Below, one piece after another: positions 1 through 10,836 of a stretch of 64,000 nucleotides of DNA. The position numbers were made by a program, and so were the translations under genes. Positions within the stretch are counted from its first letter, which is position 1. The number at the start of each line of letters is the position of its first letter. The DNA comes from an uncultured Myxococcales bacterium (GTDB taxonomy: Bacteria; Myxococcota; Myxococcia; Myxococcales; Myxococcaceae): positions 12,311 through 76,310 of the forward strand of contig CALJKW010000020.1 of NCBI GenBank assembly GCA_937980205.1. Direction: 5' to 3'. Under the pieces are notes generated by a model. The model searched no databases and was not told the origin of the DNA. It worked only from the letters and a program-made list of their open reading frames with translations.

Positions 1-3000
1 CGGCCCGTCGGCGGCCTTCAGCCGATACGAGCGAACGTCGGCCCCGAACGTCGTCTTCATCGTGAGCCCGCTGCCGAGCGCGACCGGCTTCCACGTGCCG
101 CTGCCGTCCTCCGCCTCGATGGTCACGTGCGACAAGCCCGTGAGCCCGCTGCCGGCGACCGCGGTCGCGTACGCGTCGAGCGCGTAGAGGCTCCACGCCG
201 CGGACAGCGAGTGCAGGCCGGACGAGATCGACTGCGCCAGCAGCCCGAGCAGCTTCGGCCCGATCGCGTCGAGCCGCGCGGGGAAGTGCTTCGCGACGAG
301 GTACAGCACCTGCGCGCGGTACGCGTGGTCGTCGTAGTACCACTGCGTGTCCGGCACGATCTTGTCGCTGAGCTCGAGCTTCTCGATCAGCTTCTGCGCG
401 TTGTCCTTCGCGTTCGTGAGCTGCCACGCGCCGGCGAGGTACGCGTAGGCGAGGTCCGTCTTCGGCCCCTTCTGGCGGTCGAGCCACGCGGCGAGCTCGG
501 CCGTCGGCCCCGGCGACGTGATGTCGTTGCGCGCCAGCACGTACAGCGCCTGGGCCTTGAGCCGGGCCTTGTTCAGGTCCGTCGTCGGCTCGACGACGAG
601 CCCCTTCAGCATGCCGAGCGCTTTCTGCCGAACCTCCGCGGGCACCTGCACGCCGCGCTCCTTCGCCTCGGTGAGCATCAGCGTGATGTAGACGTCGAGC
701 GGCTCGCTCACGTAGCTGTTCGCCGCCCAGTAGCCGAAGTGCCCGTCCTCGTTCTGCCGCTGCCGCAAGATCGAGAAGGCGCGATCGAACGCGCCTTGAG
801 CCTTCTCCTTCCCGTAGCCCCACTCGGGCCGCTTCAGGAACACCAGCGCCGGAGCCGCCCGGCTCGACAGCTGCTCGCTGCACAGGTGCGGATAGTTGTC
901 GAGGTACTCGACCACTCCGGCGCCGAGCCCGAGCGGCAAGAGCGACACCGACAGCTCGCGCGTCGCGAGCTGGTCGAACATCTTCCGCTGCGCCTTCACC
1001 TCGGCGTTGCCGTTCTTCACCGACGCCGCCTGTGTCACGACGCGGTACGCGCTCGGCGGGCGGATGCTCATCGTCGCAGTGCGCGTCGCCTCTTGGCGAG
1101 CGCCGCTGACGAGGAAGCGCAGCTCTCCGTTGCCGAGCGCCTCGGTCGCCTGCACCTCGAACGTGGCGACCGCCTCGCGCCCCTCGGGGATGGTGAGCTT
1201 CTGCACCGCAGGGCCCACGACCTTGAACGAGTCGTTCGGGCTCAGCTTCACCTCGATCGCTGCCTTGTCACCCGAGCCCTCCACGTTGTTCGCGATCGCC
1301 GCGGTCACCGTCACCTTGTCTCCCGGCGACGCGAACGTCGGGGTGTTCGGCGCGATCACGAACGGTCCCCGAATCGTCGTGCTCGTCTTCCCCGACGCCA
1401 TCGCCTCGGGAGACGCCGCCACGGCCATGATGCGCAGACTGCCCGCGAACGACTCCGGCACGTCGAACGTCACCGTCTTCTCCTCGGGCCCCGAGTCGAT
1501 GATGCGCGACCAGTAGACCGCCGGCTTGTCGGCCTTGCGCTTGAACGGGTTCAGGTTCCGCGCGAGCGCCGCCGCGTCGTCGTCGCCGCCCTCTTTGCCC
1601 TTGCCGTGCACCAGTCCGTACTCGGGCAAGAGCTGGTCGACGATCTGTCGCGTCGTCACCTCGAGCGCGCGCCGCGTGAGGAAGTACGCGAGCGGGTCGG
1701 GCGCCTCGTAGCGCGCGACCTGCAGGATTCCCTCGTCCACCGCGAACACGGCGATCTTCGCAGGCTGATCGGTCTTGAACTTGATCCCGAGCGGGCGGCC
1801 CGGCCGCGCCAGCGACTCGGACTTCAGCGACAGCTCGAGGTGCTGCGACCTCTTCAGCACCTTGAACGGCACCACGCCGTACGACAGCGGGCTCACGTAC
1901 AGCTCCGGAGAGTCCAGCGACCGCACGAACGCCACGTTCACGTAGCCGTTCGCCTCCAGCCCCGCCGGCACCTCGATCGTCTGCACCGTGTTCGACGTCG
2001 TCGTCTTGAACGGCTTGTGCACGTAGACCTTGTCGCGCTCGATCGTGATGACGCCCGCGCCCGCGTACGGCGCGGTGATCTGCACCGAGATCGACTCGCC
2101 CGGCTCGTACTCCGGCTTGTCGAGCGAGACCTTCAGCTCGGCGTTGCGCTCGAGGTCCTTCGCCACGTTCGCCTCGCCCGCGACGGTGTACGGCACGCGC
2201 AGCAGCTCGACGTCCTCCGAGTCCTTCACCACCAGGTAGAAAGTGCCGACGTCGTTCGTGGCGAGCCTGTAGCCCGAGCCCTTGTCCGTGACGGTGAGCG
2301 TCTCCGTCTTGCGCGTCACGTCCTTCATCACCGACTGGTACCGGAACGAGCCGTTCGGCTCCTTCGTGAGCACGCTCACGAAGCGCTGCTCCACGAGCGT
2401 GGCGTGCAGGCCCTCGACCTTCACCATGTTCAACGACGGGTCGACGGCGATGATCTCGACCTTGCGCTCGACGCCGCGCTTGATGAACGAGGTGTCTCCG
2501 TCGGCCTTGAAGCCGAGCATGTACTTGCGCGGGCTCACGATGACGTTCGCGACGCTCGACACGCTGCGGCCGCCGCCGAGCTCGAACCCTTCCGCGTAGA
2601 AGCTGACGAGGTACGTCGCCGGCGCGTACGACGAGAGGTCGATCGGGTACGTCACGTTGCCGTCTTCGCCGGTTTGCGTGTCCTCCAGCCGCTGCTCCTC
2701 GGTGCGCTTCGCGCGCGCGGGGTCGAAGAACTGGTGGTCGGGGTACTTCGAGAAGTACGGCTGGTACGGCGAGAGGCTGAACGTCGCGTGCACCTCGTGG
2801 TCCGCGGCGGGCGTGCCGAAGAGGTTCCTGAGCTCGACGATGGCGGTGAGCGAGTTGCCCTGCAGCCAGCCCGGCGCGCGCTTCTCGAAGCGGGTGGTCA
2901 TGCGCATGCGGTCGGGCAGGAACTCCTCGACGCGGAACGTCGTCGCGCCGAGCTGAATCGGCGCCTTCTTCTCCTCCGCGACGCTCACCGTGAACTGGTA

Positions 3001-5454
3001 CGTGCCCGTCGGCGCGCTCTCCTCTGGCGTGAAGTCGATGCTCGTGAAGCCCGCCGGGTCGAGCACGATGCGCTGCTTCTTCACGACGATGGCGCGCGGG
3101 TCGGTCACCGCGAGCTCGAGCGGCACGCCCTTCATCGAGCGCGACCAGTCGACGGCGCGGACGATGGTCGCGAGGTGCGCGGTCTCTCCGGGGCGGTAGA
3201 GGCCGCGGTCGGTGAACGCGTACGCATTCAGCGCGGCCGGCTTGCCCTGCGTGCGCACGCCGCCGACGTCGAAGCGCGAGAAGTCGAGGTTGCGATCGCT
3301 GCGGTTGAACGGGAGGAACGAGACGTCCGACTCGCTGCGCACCACGAGCGCGACCGGCGTCTTCTCGGCCGTGAAGTCGCGCAGCGGGGGCAGGGTGGCG
3401 GCGCCGTTGCCGTCCGTCGCGCGCTTCACCACCACCGTGCCGTTCTTCGCCAGCACCTCGACCGAGGCCCCGCCCACCGGCGCGCCCGTCTTGAACGACT
3501 GCACGAACACCCAGTGGTTCGCTTGCGCGTCGAGCTTGTCGATGACGCCGAGGTCGGTCAGCAGGATGAAGCGCTTGTCCGAGAGCTGGCCGTAGCGGCT
3601 CTCGCCCTCGTACTCGCCTTCACCTCCGCCCTCGTAGCCCTCGCCTTCGCCTTCGCCCTCTCCCTCGTAGCCCTCACCGCCTTCGCCCTTGTCGACGGCC
3701 TCGTAGCCTTCTCCCTCTTCGGAGGGCGGCGGAGCCTCTTCGTCGCTGCGCGAGTACTGCGTCATCGGCTGGTTCGTCTTCGGGTTCCAGGCCTCGACGT
3801 TGACGAAGTAGATGCCGCGCTGGTCTCCGCCTTCCTTCAGGTACGGCGTGAAGTCGACGGCGGCGTACTGCGCGTTCTTCGGGTCCGAGGCGTCGAGCTC
3901 CTTCACCTCGGTGAAGATCTCCGAGATGTTCTCCTCGTTGAGCGCGTACGAGCCGCGCAGCGACATGTGCGCGAAGTCGCCGCTCGACTGCGTGATGAGG
4001 TGGTTCAGGTCCTTCGGCTGAATGCGGTACAGCCGCACGCGAAACGCGGGAATGCCGCGCGCCGCGATGGTGAGCTTCTTGTCGCCGGTGACGCTCAAGA
4101 CCGCGCCCTCGTGCGAGATGCGCAGCTCGCGCGGGTACTCGGGCACCGTGACGACCTGCTCGTACGGCTTCATCAGCACGTAGCCGCCGAACGCCTCGAC
4201 GCCCTTCTCGACGCGGACGAACAGATACGTGCCCGGCGGCACGTCGACCTTGAAGCTCTGCTCCGTGCCGGTCTCGCGCTCGCCGGGGATCGCCTCGAGC
4301 TCGAGCTTCTTCGCGTGCTTGAGGAGCTCCGGGCCGATCTCCGTCTCGCGGCCCGACCAGTTCACGTTCTTCTCGGCGGGGTCGTCCTTCGTCTTCGGCT
4401 TGTCCTTCGGCAGCGCCCACACCTTCACCGCCGCGGCGAACTTCTTCTCGTTCACGTCCGACGAGCAGCTGAAGATGAGGACCTGGTCGGGGTCTCCGCC
4501 GGCGCTGCGCGCGATGTGGACCCCGGCGTTCTCGACGCGGAACTTGTTGCCCTTGCCGGGGATGGTGACGGACTGCTCGAGGCGCTGGTTGAAGCCGTCG
4601 CCGGGCGCTTCCGGTCTCACGCCGCTCTCGAGCGCGATCTTCGCGTAGTGGTCTTCGAGCGGGAGCGGCAGCGGCTCGCTGCGCACGTACGCCTGGAAGT
4701 GCAGGTCGTCGTACGAGACCGACAGCTTGTGTGTCGCCTTCTGCGTGGCGTTGCTCTGCGGAGACGACGTCAGCGACAGCGCCTTCTCGAACGACGCGGT
4801 GTCCACCGGGTAGCTGAAGTCGAACGTCGCGACGACCTGCTTCACCGCGGGGTCGACGGGGTCCTGGTAGAACTCGGCGTTCGAGATGCGCGCGGTGAAC
4901 GGGCGCGTGTCGAACTCGAGCTTCGTCGTCTTGAGCAGCACGTTCGGGCGCTCGACGAGCGGCTTCTCGAGGGTGACGACGTAGTGCTGGCCGATGGGCC
5001 AGTCCTTCACCGGGCGGAAGACGAGCGAGCGCTCGGTGACCCAGCGCCACTCACCGGCGACGGCGGGCTTGATGGAGACGTGCTGCGTGAGCGGCTTGTT
5101 GATCTGATCGAGCGGCGCGGCCGAGCCCGAGAACTCGACGTAGAGGGCGGCCGGCGGAGGCGTCGGTTCGGTGCGCTTGCGCGCGTACGGAGGCTGCGGC
5201 GCTCGCACCGTCGCCTCGAGGACGAGCTTGTCCGGAGGAGGCGGCGGCGGATGCGCCTCGACCCACAGGTAGATGCTCGCGCCCGCGACGAGCAGGACGG
5301 TGACGGCGAGGATGCCGCTGGCGTTCGCCTTCACGAACTCGCCGAAGCGGCTGCCGGTGCCGGCCTCCTTCAGATCCCCGAGCCACTTCGGCGGCTGCCA
5401 GTTGATGCGGCCAAACAGCTTCTCGAAGAGCCCCCGCTCGTCTCGTAAGGACAT
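1..5454 (-). CDS. Alpha-2-macroglobulin family protein (3' end outside window)
   Basis: Large periplasmic protease-trapping protein of the bacterial alpha-2-macroglobulin type; 1818 residues lie in the window and the C-terminus runs off the left edge. The ATG at 5454 is followed by a short cytoplasmic stretch, one membrane anchor (about residues 46-64) and a Pro-rich linker, then macroglobulin beta-domains. The thioester motif is intact: Cys1525-Ser-Glu-Gln within YPHLCSEQ (codons 880-882 and onward), followed by the alpha-helical thioester domain. Residues about 572-618 form an unusual Glu/Gly/Tyr-rich segment. The family covalently traps invading proteases and is often paired with penicillin-binding protein PbpC; no such partner is visible here, but the downstream side is cut off. 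Family assignment is secure; the biological target is not known. Confidence 0.93.
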   Translation of the reverse strand, partial: MSLRDERGLFEKLFGRINWQPPKWLGDLKEAGTGSRFGEFVKANASGILAVTVLLVAGASIYLWVEAHPPPPPPDKLVLEATVRAPQPPYARKRTEPTPPPAALYVEFSGSAAPLDQINKPLTQHVSIKPAVAGEWRWVTERSLVFRPVKDWPIGQHYVVTLEKPLVERPNVLLKTTKLEFDTRPFTARISNAEFYQDPVDPAVKQVVATFDFSYPVDTASFEKALSLTSSPQSNATQKATHKLSVSYDDLHFQAYVRSEPLPLPLEDHYAKIALESGVRPEAPGDGFNQRLEQSVTIPGKGNKFRVENAGVHIARSAGGDPDQVLIFSCSSDVNEKKFAAAVKVWALPKDKPKTKDDPAEKNVNWSGRETEIGPELLKHAKKLELEAIPGERETGTEQSFKVDVPPGTYLFVRVEKGVEAFGGYVLMKPYEQVVTVPEYPRELRISHEGAVLSVTGDKKLTIAARGIPAFRVRLYRIQPKDLNHLITQSSGDFAHMSLRGSYALNEENISEIFTEVKELDASDPKNAQYAAVDFTPYLKEGGDQRGIYFVNVEAWNPKTNQPMTQYSRSDEEAPPPSEEGEGYEAVDKGEGGEGYEGEGEGEGEGYEGGGEGEYEGESRYGQLSDKRFILLTDLGVIDKLDAQANHWVFVQSFKTGAPVGGASVEVLAKNGTVVVKRATDGNGAATLPPLRDFTAEKTPVALVVRSESDVSFLPFNRSDRNLDFSRFDVGGVRTQGKPAALNAYAFTDRGLYRPGETAHLATIVRAVDWSRSMKGVPLELAVTDPRAIVVKKQRIVLDPAGFTSIDFTPEESAPTGTYQFTVSVAEEKKAPIQLGATTFRVEEFLPDRMRMTTRFEKRAPGWLQGNSLTAIVELRNLFGTPAADHEVHATFSLSPYQPYFSKYPDHQFFDPARAKRTEEQRLEDTQTGEDGNVTYPIDLSSYAPATYLVSFYAEGFELGGGRSVSSVANVIVSPRKYMLGFKADGDTSFIKRGVERKVEIIAVDPSLNMVKVEGLHATLVEQRFVSVLTKEPNGSFRYQSVMKDVTRKTETLTVTDKGSGYRLATNDVGTFYLVVKDSEDVELLRVPYTVAGEANVAKDLERNAELKVSLDKPEYEPGESISVQITAPYAGAGVITIERDKVYVHKPFKTTTSNTVQTIEVPAGLEANGYVNVAFVRSLDSPELYVSPLSYGVVPFKVLKRSQHLELSLKSESLARPGRPLGIKFKTDQPAKIAVFAVDEGILQVARYEAPDPLAYFLTRRALEVTTRQIVDQLLPEYGLVHGKGKEGGDDDAAALARNLNPFKRKADKPAVYWSRIIDSGPEEKTVTFDVPESFAGSLRIMAVAASPEAMASGKTSTTIRGPFVIAPNTPTFASPGDKVTVTAAIANNVEGSGDKAAIEVKLSPNDSFKVVGPAVQKLTIPEGREAVATFEVQATEALGNGELRFLVSGARQEATRTATMSIRPPSAYRVVTQAASVKNGNAEVKAQRKMFDQLATRELSVSLLPLGLGAGVVEYLDNYPHLCSEQLSSRAAPALVFLKRPEWGYGKEKAQGAFDRAFSILRQRQNEDGHFGYWAANSYVSEPLDVYITLMLTEAKERGVQVPAEVRQKALGMLKGLVVEPTTDLNKARLKAQALYVLARNDITSPGPTAELAAWLDRQKGPKTDLAYAYLAGAWQLTNAKDNAQKLIEKLELSDKIVPDTQWYYDDHAYRAQVLYLVAKHFPARLDAIGPKLLGLLAQSISSGLHSLSAAWSLYALDAYATAVAGSGLTGLSHVTIEAEDGSGTWKPVALGSGLTMKTTFGADVRSYRLKAADGP

Positions 5455-5554
5455 GAGGCGCGATGTTGCAGGGCGCGGACCGCGGTGTCAGCAACGGAAA
5501 GGGAGGAGCTTCGCCCGCACAGATGCGGGCGAATCGCCACGTCGTGTTGCTCGG

Positions 5555-6913
<1,359 letters not shown>

Positions 6914-6932
6914 CGCTCGGCAAGGTACCACT

Positions 6933-6965
6933 GCGCAAAAATGGGGACTGTCCCCATTTTCGCGC
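6933..6965. repeat. REP-like inverted repeat, short form
   Basis: Inverted repeat with arms of 15 bases around the loop CTG; the core AAAATGGGGA / TCCCCATTTT is perfect and one outer pair is mismatched. The core ATGGGGA is shared with the elements at 20411 and 58598. It lies about 20 bases upstream of the preferred start of the FAD oxidase gene. Such ATGGGGACAGG palindromes resemble REP elements mobilised by Y1 (RAYT) transposases; no such transposase is in the window. Confidence 0.75.
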
Positions 6966-7041
6966 ACCGGTCTCTGGGCAATCGACAACCGCGGCTGACG
7001 AAATCGTCAACCGGGGCAGGGAATCGTCAACCCGTGTCGGA

Positions 7042-7377
7042 TCAGGCCGCGCGAACGTGGCCGTTCATGCAGACCAGCCGGCCGTCGGCACCCGGCTTCA
7101 GGTCGCGGCCGCACGCATCGCAGCGCCGCGCAGAAGCGGTCGAGGCCGCCGCAGCAGCAGGGCCCGACGAACGCCCCTCGGCCGCGAGCGGCTTGAGCTT
7201 CTCCATCTCCTCGCGGACCTTCTGCAGCAGCGCGCCCCGGACCCCTCCGTACTTCTCTTCGAAGGAGGCGAGGACCTGCATCATCTCCAGGTATTGCTCA
7301 GCGCGACCCTCTGCGTGAGCGCGGCGGGTTTCGATGGTTCCGTACACGCCGCGGGCGATAGCACGAGGGTCTGACAT
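7042..7377 (-). CDS. Small protein with C-terminal zinc-ribbon-like motif
   Basis: Protein of 111 residues that I do not recognise as a named family. The N-terminal 70 residues are helical and charged (AEGRAEQYLEMMQVLASFEEKYGG), followed by an Ala-rich linker and a C-terminal CDACGRDL...GRLVCMNGH motif that could bind one zinc through three Cys and one His. The ATG at 7377 is chosen over an upstream extension because the extension lies antisense to the neighbouring low-complexity region. It probably forms a cytoplasmic accessory or regulatory protein; function is unknown. Confidence 0.65.
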   Translation of the reverse strand: MSDPRAIARGVYGTIETRRAHAEGRAEQYLEMMQVLASFEEKYGGVRGALLQKVREEMEKLKPLAAEGRSSGPAAAAASTASARRCDACGRDLKPGADGRLVCMNGHVRAA

Positions 7378-7409
7378 CGTCGCTGAAAAACGACTCAACC
7401 CTGCGGAAC

Positions 7410-8321
7410 TCAAGGCGATTTGATGCACATCACGCCGTGGGTCGTGCTCGTCGAGTTGATGCAGGTCGAAGGCAGGCAGGTGAGCCTGGAGACGACGTAG
7501 TACGCCTGCCCGGCGCCTGCGGTGGTGGTGGTCCACGTCGACATACCGCGGAAGACCCAGGCGCAGCTGTGCACGCCGTTGATGGTGGCGCAGCAGTCAT
7601 CCGCGATGGCCAGGGCCTCGCTGCGTGTCGGCAGCCGCCAGCCACGCGCGCTGCAGTGCGAGATGGCATCCGGCTGCGTCTTCTCCGGCGTGTACGTGTG
7701 GCGCGTCCACCGCATGCCGGTGCTCATGTCGAGCACCGTGCCGCTGCCCGGCGTCGAGCTCGAGCCCGGGTCCTCGATGCGGTAGCGGTTGCAGAAGAAC
7801 GTCGTGCTGCCGCCGCCACCGCCGGTGCCGGTGCCGCCACCTCCACCGGTGCCGGTGTTGCCGACCGTGCACTTCTGCACGTCGTTGTCGCCGAGCGGGC
7901 CACACTTGAGCCCCGCGCACGTCGTGCCGTAGCCCATCCACTTGCCGTTGCAGCTCGAGGCGCTGCTGCGCTGGCCGCACAGGATGCGGTTCAGCTGCGT
8001 GTCGAAGTACGCGCACGCGCCGGACTGCGTCGACGTGCCGCCACCACCGCCGACGCCCGCTCCGGTGCCGCCGCCGCCGGTGCCGGGAGTCGTGCCGCCG
8101 CCGCCGCCCGTGCCGCCCGAGCAGAACGACACGCTGTCGGAAAATCCGCACGAGGTGCCGTCGCCGTCGGTCGCGCACGTCGCGTCGCTCGGACACCAGC
8201 GACAGCCGTTGCTCGAGTCGTCGACGCACGAGCTGCAGGAGCTCCACGTGCGACAGGGATCAGTCGATGGATCGAACCCGGGGAAGAACGGGAAGCAGCC
8301 ACCGAAAATGAACAGCACCAC
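7410..8321 (-). CDS. Lipoprotein with PSI-like Cys-rich head and DUF1566-like C-terminal domain
   Basis: Exported protein of about 303 residues. The hydrophobic start VVLFIFGGC reads as a lipobox. It is followed by a Cys-rich PSI/plexin-repeat-like block (CRTWSSCSSCVDD...CRWCPSDATC), two Gly/Thr-rich linkers, a second Cys cluster, and a C-terminal domain with GMRWTR ... CSARGWRLPTRSEAL, which resembles the DUF1566/Lcl C-terminal fold. The start is uncertain: GTG at 8321 gives a very short signal, and the hydrophobic stretch continues in frame upstream (LTRAALFPLVAVVLF), so a non-standard start near 8354 is possible. Function unknown, surface location likely. Confidence 0.7.
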   Translation of the reverse strand: MVLFIFGGCFPFFPGFDPSTDPCRTWSSCSSCVDDSSNGCRWCPSDATCATDGDGTSCGFSDSVSFCSGGTGGGGGTTPGTGGGGTGAGVGGGGGTSTQSGACAYFDTQLNRILCGQRSSASSCNGKWMGYGTTCAGLKCGPLGDNDVQKCTVGNTGTGGGGGTGTGGGGGSTTFFCNRYRIEDPGSSSTPGSGTVLDMSTGMRWTRHTYTPEKTQPDAISHCSARGWRLPTRSEALAIADDCCATINGVHSCAWVFRGMSTWTTTTAGAGQAYYVVSRLTCLPSTCINSTSTTHGVMCIKSP

Positions 8322-8405
8322 AGCGACGAGGGGAAACAGTGCAGCGCGCGTCAGAGAGACTCCGGTCGAGGAAGAGGGGCGAGAAGCGCGCGCACTCTAC
8401 CAGCA

Positions 8406-9995
8406 TCAGAACTTCAGCTTGATGAAGTCCGGTGGAGGCTGCTTCCCACTCGGACCCACCTCCAGCTCTCCCGACGCGTCGACCTGGAACAGGTTCACCT
8501 CTCTGGGCGGCGTCGAGACCGGCGCGAGCTTCGACTTGCCCGACTGGGCCGCCTGCAGGTCGGCCCGCTCGACCTCGCGCGCGATCTCCGCCAGCGGCCC
8601 CTCGAACTTCTTCGCGCGGAAGCCGGTCTTCATCGACTCCTGCAGCGCGGCCTTCGCCTTGTCCTTCGCGCCGGCCTTCGCGTTCAGCGTCGCGAGGTTG
8701 TACCAGGCGCGTCCGCGCGTGCGCCATTCACCGGGCGACGTCGCCTTCGCGATCGCCTTGTCGTAGAGGCCCTTCGCGGCCTCGGCCTCGCCCTTGAGCT
8801 GGAACGCGTAGCCGAGCCGCAGGAGCTCTTCGCCGCGCGCCTGCGGGTCGTTCGCGATCTGCTCGAGGATGTCGATCGCCTCGTTGGGGTTGCCCGCGTC
8901 GATGAAGCGGCTCGCGAGCTGCAGCGACGCCTCGCGGCTCTTGAGGGCCGCGGGCTCCAGCTTCAGCGCGTCTTGAGACTTCTCGATCGCCTCTTTCATC
9001 TTGCCGTTCCGCGCCAGCGCCTTGCCGACGCGCAGCAGCGGGAACACGCCCTTCGGCGTCGCGGCCGCCGCCTCTTCGCACGCCTTCAGCGCCTTCTCGT
9101 ACTGGCCGAGCGCGGTCAGCTCTTCGCACAGGTAGATCTGCGCGAGCAGAAACCCGGGCCGCTTCTCGATCGCCGCCCTGAGCACCTGCTCGCCCGCCTC
9201 GGGAGTCTGGTACCGCGTCACCAGCCAGAACCGCGCGGTCCAGTACACCGCGGTGTCCTGCTCGCCCGTTTCGGCGAGCAGCTTCGTCGCCTCGACGTCG
9301 CTGCCCTCGATCGCGTACGCGAGCGCGAGCGCCAGCTTCGCCTGCGTGAACTTCGGGTCGAGCTCGAGCGCCTTCTTGCAGTCGTCGATCGCCTTCGTCA
9401 CCACGTCCGCGTTCAGCGTCACCGGCGACTCGATGCCCATCGACTGGCGCAGCACGGTCGCGTGGCACCGCGCGTACGCGAGCAGGGCCTCGTCGCTGCC
9501 GGTGCCGACCTTCAGGTCCGGCCACTTCGCGACCTTCTTCTTCGAGAACGCCACCACCTGCTTCGAGATGTCCTCGATCGCCTGGTTGAGCGCGAGCGTC
9601 GGCTTGTCGCCCATCTTCACCGGCTTGATGGCCGAGAGCGGCTGGCCGCGCACGCCGCTCGCCCCCTTGAACATGTAGCCGGTGTCCGCTTTCTCCAGCA
9701 CGCCGGAGAGAAAGAGGTCTGCGCCGAGGTACCACGCGACGTCGGCGTCCTTCTTCGGGTCCTGGCCGAACTGCTCGGGCTTGAACGCCTCCGCGCCCGC
9801 CATCGAGAGCATCTGCTTCGCGTGCAGCTCGTTGAAGTGCCCCGTCGCGCGCAGCACCTCGGCGGTGCGCGTCTGCAGCACGAGGCCGAGCGCCTTCGTG
9901 TCGTCGTCTGCCCCCGACGGAGGGACGAACGCGAACGTCTGTCTCGCAGCGGGAGGAGCGGCGGCCAGCGTCACGGCCAGAGCGGCTAAGAGCAT
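8406..9995 (-). CDS. TPR-repeat protein with signal peptide
   Basis: Secreted or periplasmic protein of 529 residues. The ATG at 9995 begins MLLAALAVTLAAAPPAARQ, a Sec signal peptide with Ala-rich cleavage region. Residues about 20-150 resemble a domain that reports a value or score (TFAFVPPSGADDDTKALGLVLQTRTAEVL); the remainder is a run of tetratricopeptide helices (for example LDPKFTQAKLALALAYAIEG and LAREVERADL). TPR arrays bind partner proteins and are abundant in myxobacterial envelopes. No catalytic motif is visible. It is the first gene of a minus-strand group and is divergent from the lipoprotein at 10114. Confidence 0.8.
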   Translation of the reverse strand: MLLAALAVTLAAAPPAARQTFAFVPPSGADDDTKALGLVLQTRTAEVLRATGHFNELHAKQMLSMAGAEAFKPEQFGQDPKKDADVAWYLGADLFLSGVLEKADTGYMFKGASGVRGQPLSAIKPVKMGDKPTLALNQAIEDISKQVVAFSKKKVAKWPDLKVGTGSDEALLAYARCHATVLRQSMGIESPVTLNADVVTKAIDDCKKALELDPKFTQAKLALALAYAIEGSDVEATKLLAETGEQDTAVYWTARFWLVTRYQTPEAGEQVLRAAIEKRPGFLLAQIYLCEELTALGQYEKALKACEEAAAATPKGVFPLLRVGKALARNGKMKEAIEKSQDALKLEPAALKSREASLQLASRFIDAGNPNEAIDILEQIANDPQARGEELLRLGYAFQLKGEAEAAKGLYDKAIAKATSPGEWRTRGRAWYNLATLNAKAGAKDKAKAALQESMKTGFRAKKFEGPLAEIAREVERADLQAAQSGKSKLAPVSTPPREVNLFQVDASGELEVGPSGKQPPPDFIKLKF

Positions 9996-10113
9996 GCGCA
10001 CATCTTGGGCCGCGAGCTTCCCCTCGTCACGTGACAAAACACGTTGCCGCCGCCCCCAAGTGCCCGGCACGCTTCAGCCCATCATGCGCACGTCGGTTGC
10101 ACTGTGGCCCTCC

Positions 10114-10821
10114 ATGCGCCACTCCCTCATTGCCGTGTTCGTCGTCGCCGTCCTCGCCGGGTGCAAGAAGGACAGCCAGTCCGACCCGCTGCCGACCGAC
10201 GACTCTCCCGTCGTGCACAGCGACATTCCCGCGCACGCCGAGAAGGGCTGCGGCGGCGGCTTCTGGGGCGTGCACTACGGCGACGCCTACAAGACGCTGC
10301 GCGAGGTCGAGGCGTACCGCCCCGGCAAGAGCAAGTACTTCGTGCGCGAGCTCTCCGACCGCCGCAACGAGTACCTGCTCGCCGGCATCTCGCCGAAGTT
10401 CCGCGCCGACTGGCTGTCGTCACACCGCATCGCCGAGAAGGACCACCACTGCATCGTCCCGCTCTTCGACGCCATCGGAGCGGCCGCGAAGAAGACGCTG
10501 CCGAACTGGCAGCCGCGCAACTACACGCACCACGAGTCGGGCGAGGACGAGCTCATCAAGAACGCGGTGAAGGAAGAGGTCCCCGACGCCGAGATCCTCG
10601 AGTCCGGCGTCAGCTCTCCGAGCTGGATGATCGAGAAGCACAGCAACGGAGTTCCCTCGAGCCGCTACAAGTACGGCATGGCGTGGGTGAAGGCGAAGAG
10701 CTTCGACGACGGCTACTGCCGCATCATGTACGTCAACATCGTGCAGGACTACTCGGGCGGCGGCAGCTACGGCGAGAGCGTCGGCAACTACATCTCGATG
10801 GAGCCCGCCGGCTGCAAGTGA
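10114..10821 (+). CDS. Lipoprotein of unknown function
   Basis: Protein of 235 residues with a clear lipoprotein signal, MRHSLIAVFVVAVLAGC, followed by KKDSQSDPLP. The mature part carries isolated Cys residues (KGCGGGFWG, HHCIVPL, GYCRIMY, PAGCK) that could form disulphides and has no recognisable domain. An in-frame ATG at 10084 would add ten residues; the start at 10114 gives the standard signal length. It is convergent with the polyphosphate kinase gene, 15 bases away. Function unknown. Confidence 0.7.
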   Translation: MRHSLIAVFVVAVLAGCKKDSQSDPLPTDDSPVVHSDIPAHAEKGCGGGFWGVHYGDAYKTLREVEAYRPGKSKYFVRELSDRRNEYLLAGISPKFRADWLSSHRIAEKDHHCIVPLFDAIGAAAKKTLPNWQPRNYTHHESGEDELIKNAVKEEVPDAEILESGVSSPSWMIEKHSNGVPSSRYKYGMAWVKAKSFDDGYCRIMYVNIVQDYSGGGSYGESVGNYISMEPAGCK

Positions 10822-10836
10822 CCCGGGCGGGGCGGC

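Noticed and set aside
127..5448. A plus-strand open frame of 1773 codons across the macroglobulin gene
   Set aside because: It is the Arg/Leu-rich mirror of a clear gene on the other strand. High GC keeps antisense frames open; there are no motifs.
10027..10113. Possible small gene between the TPR protein and the lipoprotein
   Set aside because: No ribosome site, no motif, and the sequence is explained as a divergent promoter region.
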